From the NCBI GenBank assembly GCA_015057005.1, contig SVFF01000011.1, positions 1 to 64,000 of the forward strand: 64,000 nucleotides of DNA. The letters run 5' to 3'. The notes under the pieces are model-generated. The model searched no databases. It saw nothing but the letters and a program-made list of their open reading frames with translations, and was not told the origin of the DNA. Numbering within the stretch: position 1 is the first letter of the stretch; every line of letters begins with the position of its first letter. The DNA is from Lachnospiraceae bacterium. Lineage in GTDB: Bacteria > Bacillota > Clostridia > Lachnospirales > Lachnospiraceae. This document shows positions 59,376 to 64,000 of this stretch, piece by piece. The position numbers were made by a program, and so were the translations under genes.

Positions 59376-61562
59376 ATGAAAAAAACAACAAGACTCATTC
59401 CGAATCCCGTAGCAAAAGGCGTAGCAAATGTCCCGGTGGTCATGCAGATAGAGGCAGTGGAATGCGGTGCAGCCTCTCTCGCTATGATCCTGGCATACTA
59501 TGGCAAATGGATTCCTTTGGAACAGGTTCGGTCAGACTGCGGGGTGTCCAGGGACGGTTCTAATGCCAAAAATATTTTGCGGGCGGCCAGAAGCTATGGC
59601 CTGACTGCCAAAGGCTACCGTTTCGAACCGGAAGAATTGAAAACCTATGGAAAATTCCCCTGTATCATCCACTGGAATTTTAACCATTTTGTGGTACTAA
59701 ATGGCTTCAAAGGCAATAAGGCAGTGTTGAATGATCCGGCTAAAGGAACCTACACCGTCCCCATGGAAACCTTTGACAAGGCATTTACCGGCATATGTCT
59801 GACATTTGAACCGGAGGAAGGTTTTGAACCCTGCGGAAAGCCCAGAAGCATTCTGGCCTTTGCCAAGGAGAAGCTGAAGGGCGCGGGGACTGCGGTTGCT
59901 TTTACCGTAATCACGACAGTGATTGCCGCCCTCCTTGGCGTTATTAGTCCTGCCTTTTCCCGGATTTTTCTGGATCGGCTGCTTACGGGAATGAATCCTG
60001 ACTGGGCAGCTCCTTTCTTGTGGGCTTTGTCAGCTCTGGCAGTAATCCAGATCATACTGGCCTTTATCAGAGCGATTTTCGCTTCCCGGATCCATGCTAA
60101 AATCGAAGCAGTCGGCAGCACAACCTTTTTGTGGAAGGTACTGCGTCTGCCCATGGAATTTTTTTCCCAACGGATGGCGGGAGATATCCAACTCCGAATG
60201 GCAGCTAACGCTTCTGTTGCCGAAAAGCTGGTGAATACCTTGTCACCTCTGGTGATTCAGGCATGCATGATGGTGTTTTATCTGGTGGTGATGCTTCGTT
60301 ACAGCTTAGTGCTGACTTTAGTGGGTGTTTCCTCTATTGTGATCAACCTGCTCATGTCCCGGATCATCTCCCAAAAGCGGGTTAACCTAACCCGCGTACA
60401 GATGCGGGATGCCGGTAAGCTGGCAAGTACCACTGTGGCAGGCATTGAGATGATCGAGACCATCAAGGCCAGCGGCGCAGAAAACGGTTTTTTTGAAAAA
60501 TGGGCAGGCTATCAGGCCAGCGTTAATGCCCAGAAGGTGAAATTCGCATGGATGAATCGATATCTGGGCTTGGTTCCCCAGATAGTTTCTGCTATGGCAG
60601 ATACAGCAGTGTTGATTCTGGGCGTTTGGCTGGTAATGGACGGACAGTTCACCATTGGTATGGTCATGGCATTCCAGGGATTTTTGAGTTCCTTTACGGC
60701 TCCTGCCACCCAGCTGATCAGTGCGGGGCAGACCATGCAGGAAATGCGCACGGACTTGGAGCGCATCGAAGATGTCATGCGTTATCCTACAGATCCTGCC
60801 TGTGAGCATGACAGTCTGGATAAGAATGCGGAATATGACAAGCTCTCCGGTGCGGTGGAAATGAAAAACGTAACCTTCGGCTATTCCCGGCTGGCAGAGC
60901 CGTTGATAAAGGATTTTAACCTGACGTTACAGCAAGGAAGCCGTGTGGCTTTTGTGGGTACCTCCGGCTGTGGAAAGTCTACCCTTGCCAAGCTGATCTC
61001 CGGACTGTATCAGCCCTGGAGCGGCGAGATATTATTTGATGGAAAACCTCAAAGTGCTATTGACCGCAGTGTGTTTACTGGTTCTCTGGCGGTGGTGGAT
61101 CAAGATATCATTTTGTTTGAGGATACCATTGCCAACAACATTAAGATGTGGGACAGTTCCATTGAAGATTTTGAGATGATCATGGCTGCCCGGGATGCCC
61201 AGCTTCATGAAGATATCATGCAGAGGGACGGTGGCTACAATTATAAACTCACCGAAGGCGGTAAGGATTTGTCCGGCGGTCAGCGGCAGAGGATGGAGAT
61301 TGCCCGTGTGCTGGCCCAGGATCCTACCATTATTATTTTGGATGAAGCTACTTCTGCTTTGGATGCCAAGACAGAGTACGATGTGGTGAAGTCTATCAAG
61401 GACAGGGGTATTACATGTATTGTGGTGGCGCATCGTTTGTCCACTATCCGGGACTGTGACGAGATCATCGTCATGGATCAGGGCCGAGTGGTGGAGCGGG
61501 GCACTCATGAGGAATTGTATGCTCTGGGTGGGTTCTATACTCAGCTTGTTACCAGCGATTAA
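59376..61562 (+). CDS. NHLM-type ABC exporter with C39 peptidase domain
   Basis: Start at ATG 59376 behind GAGGTG. The 728-residue protein has an N-terminal C39 peptidase (catalytic Cys30 in IEAVECGAASLAMILAYYG, His104 in HWNFNHFVVL, Asp120 in VLNDP), an ABC membrane domain (about 160-450) and an ATPase domain with GTSGCGKSTL, LSGGQRQRMEIARV and IIILDEATSALD. Such enzymes cut leader peptides after a double glycine and export the mature peptide. It precedes the second exporter by 12 bases. Confidence 0.95.
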   Translation: MKKTTRLIPNPVAKGVANVPVVMQIEAVECGAASLAMILAYYGKWIPLEQVRSDCGVSRDGSNAKNILRAARSYGLTAKGYRFEPEELKTYGKFPCIIHWNFNHFVVLNGFKGNKAVLNDPAKGTYTVPMETFDKAFTGICLTFEPEEGFEPCGKPRSILAFAKEKLKGAGTAVAFTVITTVIAALLGVISPAFSRIFLDRLLTGMNPDWAAPFLWALSALAVIQIILAFIRAIFASRIHAKIEAVGSTTFLWKVLRLPMEFFSQRMAGDIQLRMAANASVAEKLVNTLSPLVIQACMMVFYLVVMLRYSLVLTLVGVSSIVINLLMSRIISQKRVNLTRVQMRDAGKLASTTVAGIEMIETIKASGAENGFFEKWAGYQASVNAQKVKFAWMNRYLGLVPQIVSAMADTAVLILGVWLVMDGQFTIGMVMAFQGFLSSFTAPATQLISAGQTMQEMRTDLERIEDVMRYPTDPACEHDSLDKNAEYDKLSGAVEMKNVTFGYSRLAEPLIKDFNLTLQQGSRVAFVGTSGCGKSTLAKLISGLYQPWSGEILFDGKPQSAIDRSVFTGSLAVVDQDIILFEDTIANNIKMWDSSIEDFEMIMAARDAQLHEDIMQRDGGYNYKLTEGGKDLSGGQRQRMEIARVLAQDPTIIILDEATSALDAKTEYDVVKSIKDRGITCIVVAHRLSTIRDCDEIIVMDQGRVVERGTHEELYALGGFYTQLVTSD

Positions 61563-61574
61563 GGAGGTGATGTC

Positions 61575-63758
61575 ATGGGCTGGTTTGATGAACAGATCAA
61601 GCAAAGAAAACGCAGCGACGATGCTGTTTTTGAAGAAGCCTTTCTTGGCATCGCCGATGCGGTGCTGGGGTCAAAAATGTCCGCTAGCCTTTCCAATGAC
61701 GAGGCCAAGGCGGAGGATGCTATCGGCAAAATATTGAAATATTATCATGTAAAATGCCGGGAGATTCCTGCTTCTGTCAAGGGGCTGAACGATCAGCTGG
61801 AGTTTCTGCTGCGGCCTTACGGCATCATGCGCCGCCGGGTGGCGCTGGAAAAAGGGTGGTATAAAGATGCTATCGGAGCCATGCTGACCACCCGGAAGGA
61901 CGATGGGACAGTTGTAGCCCTGATTCCCAAAGGATTTCACGGATATGTGTTTTTTGACAGTAAGTCAGGAAAATGGGTGAAGATTTCTTCAAAGAATGAA
62001 AATCTGTTTGAAGACGAGGGAATCTGCTTCTATAACCCCTTTCCTCTGCAAAAGCTCACGATGGCTTCCCTGATGCGTTATATCCTGGATGCCTTATCTC
62101 CGGCGGACCTGGTACTGGTGGTGCTGGCTGCTTTGGCGGTATCGGTGGTAGGTCTGCTGATACCGAAGCTGAACAATCTGATCTTCGGCACGATAGTAAA
62201 TAGTGGTAATTTACGGCTGCTGGTAGGAAGTGCAGTCTTTCTGATCAGCGTCAGTATCAGTCGTCTGCTGTTTACCGCAGTGAAAGAATTGGTAATCGAA
62301 CAGGTCAACACGAAGATCGAATTGTCCGTTCGGGCGGCAGCAATGATGCGGATATTGTCCCTGCCTGCGGATTTTTTTAAAAAGTACAGTGCCGGTGATC
62401 TTGCCAGCAGGACGGGGTATCTGCAATCCCTGTGCGGCATGCTGGTTTCTGCAGTGATGAACGCAGGGCTTACTTCTCTGTTTTCGTTGATATACATATC
62501 CCAGGTTTTTGTATATGCGCCGGATTTGGTTGTTCCCGCCCTGACAGTGACATTATTTTCCCTTTTGTTCACGCTGGCTACCACCTTCTTCCAGATGCGC
62601 GTCAGCAAAGAACAGATGGAGATTTCTTCCAAAGAAAACGGCATGAGCTATGCCCTGATCACCGGCATACAGAAGATACGTCTGGCCGGTGCTGAGAAGC
62701 GGGTCTTTGCCCGGTGGTCAAAGCTTTTTGCCCAAAAGCTGGCTCTAACCCATAATCCACCTTTGTTTCTGCGGGCAAACGGGGCTTTTGCTGCAATTAT
62801 CTCTTTGACGGGTACCATCGCGATGTACTATTTCGCTCTGAAAAGCGGTGTAGGTGTGGCAGATTACTATGCCTTTATCACAGCTTACGGCATGGTCAGC
62901 GGCGCATTTGCTTCTTTGGCAGGCGTTGCGGTCACTATGGCCCGATTGAAACCCATTCTGGAGATGGCAAAGCCTATTCTGGAGGCAGTCCCGGAAGTTT
63001 CCGAGGGAAAGGTGGTCATTGAACGGCTGTCAGGCGGTATCGAACTGAACAATGTATCCTTCCGCTACAGTGAGAATATGCCTCTGGTTATTGACGATCT
63101 TTCTCTGAAGATCCGTCCGGGCCAGTATGTGGCTATCGTGGGCGCCACCGGCTGCGGTAAGTCCACCTTGATGCGGCTGTTGCTGGGCTTTGAAAAGCCC
63201 CAGAAGGGTGCAGTATATTATGACGGCAAGGACTTAAATGCCATCGACTTGAAATCACTGCGCCGAAAGATCGGCGTGGTGATGCAGGATGGTAAGCTGT
63301 TCCAGGGGGATATTTTTTCTAATATCACTATTTCAGCACCCTGGCTGACATCGGAGAAGGCCTGGGAGGCGGCAGAGATGGCAGGCATCGCCGAGGATAT
63401 CCGGCGGATGCCTATGGGAATGCACACGCTCATTTCCGAGGGCAGTGGCGGGATCTCCGGTGGTCAGCGGCAGCGGCTGATGATCGCCCGGGCCATCGCT
63501 CCGAAGCCGAAGATTCTGATGTTCGATGAAGCCACCTCCGCGCTGGACAATATGACCCAGAAAACAGTGTCCGATTCTCTGGATAAGCTGAAATGCACCC
63601 GTATTGTTATCGCCCACAGGTTGTCCACCATCCGCCACTGCGATCGGATCCTCTACCTGGAAAAGGGTAAGATCCTGGAGGACGGCACCTATGAGCAGCT
63701 GATTGCCCGGGGTGGAAAATTTGCGGAGCTTGTGGAACGGCAGCGGCTGGATGTATAA
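61575..63758 (+). CDS. NHLM-type ABC exporter, permease/ATP-binding
   Basis: A 727-residue protein. An N-terminal accessory region (about 1-150) without a peptidase motif is followed by an ABC membrane domain (about 165-450) and an ATPase with GATGCGKSTLMRLLL, ISGGQRQRLMIARA and ILMFDEATSALDN. This two-transporter arrangement, one with and one without a C39 domain, is the usual NHLM pair. The N-terminal domain (with LLRPYGIMRRRVALEKGWYK) lacks known motifs. Confidence 0.93.
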   Translation: MGWFDEQIKQRKRSDDAVFEEAFLGIADAVLGSKMSASLSNDEAKAEDAIGKILKYYHVKCREIPASVKGLNDQLEFLLRPYGIMRRRVALEKGWYKDAIGAMLTTRKDDGTVVALIPKGFHGYVFFDSKSGKWVKISSKNENLFEDEGICFYNPFPLQKLTMASLMRYILDALSPADLVLVVLAALAVSVVGLLIPKLNNLIFGTIVNSGNLRLLVGSAVFLISVSISRLLFTAVKELVIEQVNTKIELSVRAAAMMRILSLPADFFKKYSAGDLASRTGYLQSLCGMLVSAVMNAGLTSLFSLIYISQVFVYAPDLVVPALTVTLFSLLFTLATTFFQMRVSKEQMEISSKENGMSYALITGIQKIRLAGAEKRVFARWSKLFAQKLALTHNPPLFLRANGAFAAIISLTGTIAMYYFALKSGVGVADYYAFITAYGMVSGAFASLAGVAVTMARLKPILEMAKPILEAVPEVSEGKVVIERLSGGIELNNVSFRYSENMPLVIDDLSLKIRPGQYVAIVGATGCGKSTLMRLLLGFEKPQKGAVYYDGKDLNAIDLKSLRRKIGVVMQDGKLFQGDIFSNITISAPWLTSEKAWEAAEMAGIAEDIRRMPMGMHTLISEGSGGISGGQRQRLMIARAIAPKPKILMFDEATSALDNMTQKTVSDSLDKLKCTRIVIAHRLSTIRHCDRILYLEKGKILEDGTYEQLIARGGKFAELVERQRLDV

Positions 63759-63845
63759 AAATTTGTAAAAACTTATATGTAAAAGAATATACCTTTTCTG
63801 ATTTTCAGCGTATAAATAAGCAAAGAAACAAAAGGAGGGGATCCT

Positions 63846-64000
63846 ATGGAAAAGAAATTATCTCAGGAACTGGAGGACGAGACCTTGATGGCTGTCACCG
63901 GCGGAACTGACGAAGAGACGAGCATCAGCAATTCTGCTGACGGCGAAGTGAAAGTAAACCAGCTTTCTGTCGGAGATAATATTCTGATCAGCAAATACAG
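63846..64000 (+). CDS. Probable precursor peptide with double-glycine leader (partial)
   Basis: ATG 63846 lies 7 bases after AAGGAGGGG. The visible 51 residues begin MEKKLSQELEDETLMAVTGG, a leader of about 20 residues ending in GG, followed by TDEETSISNSADGEVKVNQL. The leader's acidic helix and ALV-TGG end are those of C39-processed substrates. The mature part is longer than typical small bacteriocins and its chemistry cannot be judged; the frame runs off the window. The exporters just upstream are the obvious partners. Confidence 0.75.
   Translation, partial: MEKKLSQELEDETLMAVTGGTDEETSISNSADGEVKVNQLSVGDNILISKY

Overview
The window looks like a chromosomal segment from a Gram-positive anaerobic Clostridia, most likely a gut Lachnospiraceae. 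The signs are CIRCE-controlled groES-groEL, the rimP-nusA-ylxR-ylxQ-infB-rbfA-nrnA-truB-ribF-rpsO-pnp block in Firmicutes order, AgrC/AgrA-type signalling, strong AGGAGG ribosome binding sites, and many carbohydrate genes run by AraC and DeoR regulators. No rRNA, tRNA or CRISPR array was seen.

Layout. 1-118: end of an IS3-like element. 0.2-3.7 kb: GH78 rhamnosidase with a divergent AraC regulator, then a small acidic protein and a decayed cupin gene. 3.9-7.5 kb: groES-groEL and a peroxiredoxin-yaaA peroxide-defence pair. 7.5-26 kb: visibly AT-rich accessory DNA. It holds surE with a tandem-MerR regulator, an esterase and an APH-like kinase, an ArsR-like regulator with a palindromic operator, a GNAT enzyme, and an AgrC/AgrA-like two-component system. 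Two 12-bp direct repeats spaced 21 bp follow the response regulator and precede an unusual operon: a second methionyl-tRNA synthetase, a solute-binding lipoprotein, two sugar-type permeases and an HlyD-like adaptor. Remnants of a metallophosphatase and a sialidase, dispersed hairpin repeats and a GtaA/DUF4965-family protein close this region.

26-41 kb: metabolic genes. These are a hydantoinase/oxoprolinase, two nucleoside hydrolases, two PfkB kinases and a DeoR regulator (nucleoside and ribose use), then a GlpA-like, FAD oxidoreductase and DUF1667 trio. An approximately 556-bp near-perfect palindrome fills the gap to an AraC regulator, which lies divergent from a uroporphyrinogen-decarboxylase-like protein and a second GH78-like enzyme. 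41.3-41.7 kb holds GC-rich 51-bp repeats. 41.7-55.4 kb is the conserved transcription and translation block, with an NlpC/P60 cell-wall hydrolase inserted.

55.5-64 kb: a TetR regulator, a complete partner-switching set (STAS antagonist, membrane SpoIIE-type phosphatase, RsbW-like kinase), a short HlyD-like protein, a C39-peptidase ABC exporter, a second NHLM-type ABC exporter, and the start of a peptide with a double-glycine leader. This appears to be one sensing, processing and export system for a secreted peptide and is the most promising novel system here. The most striking non-coding object is the giant palindrome at 36.5-37.0 kb.
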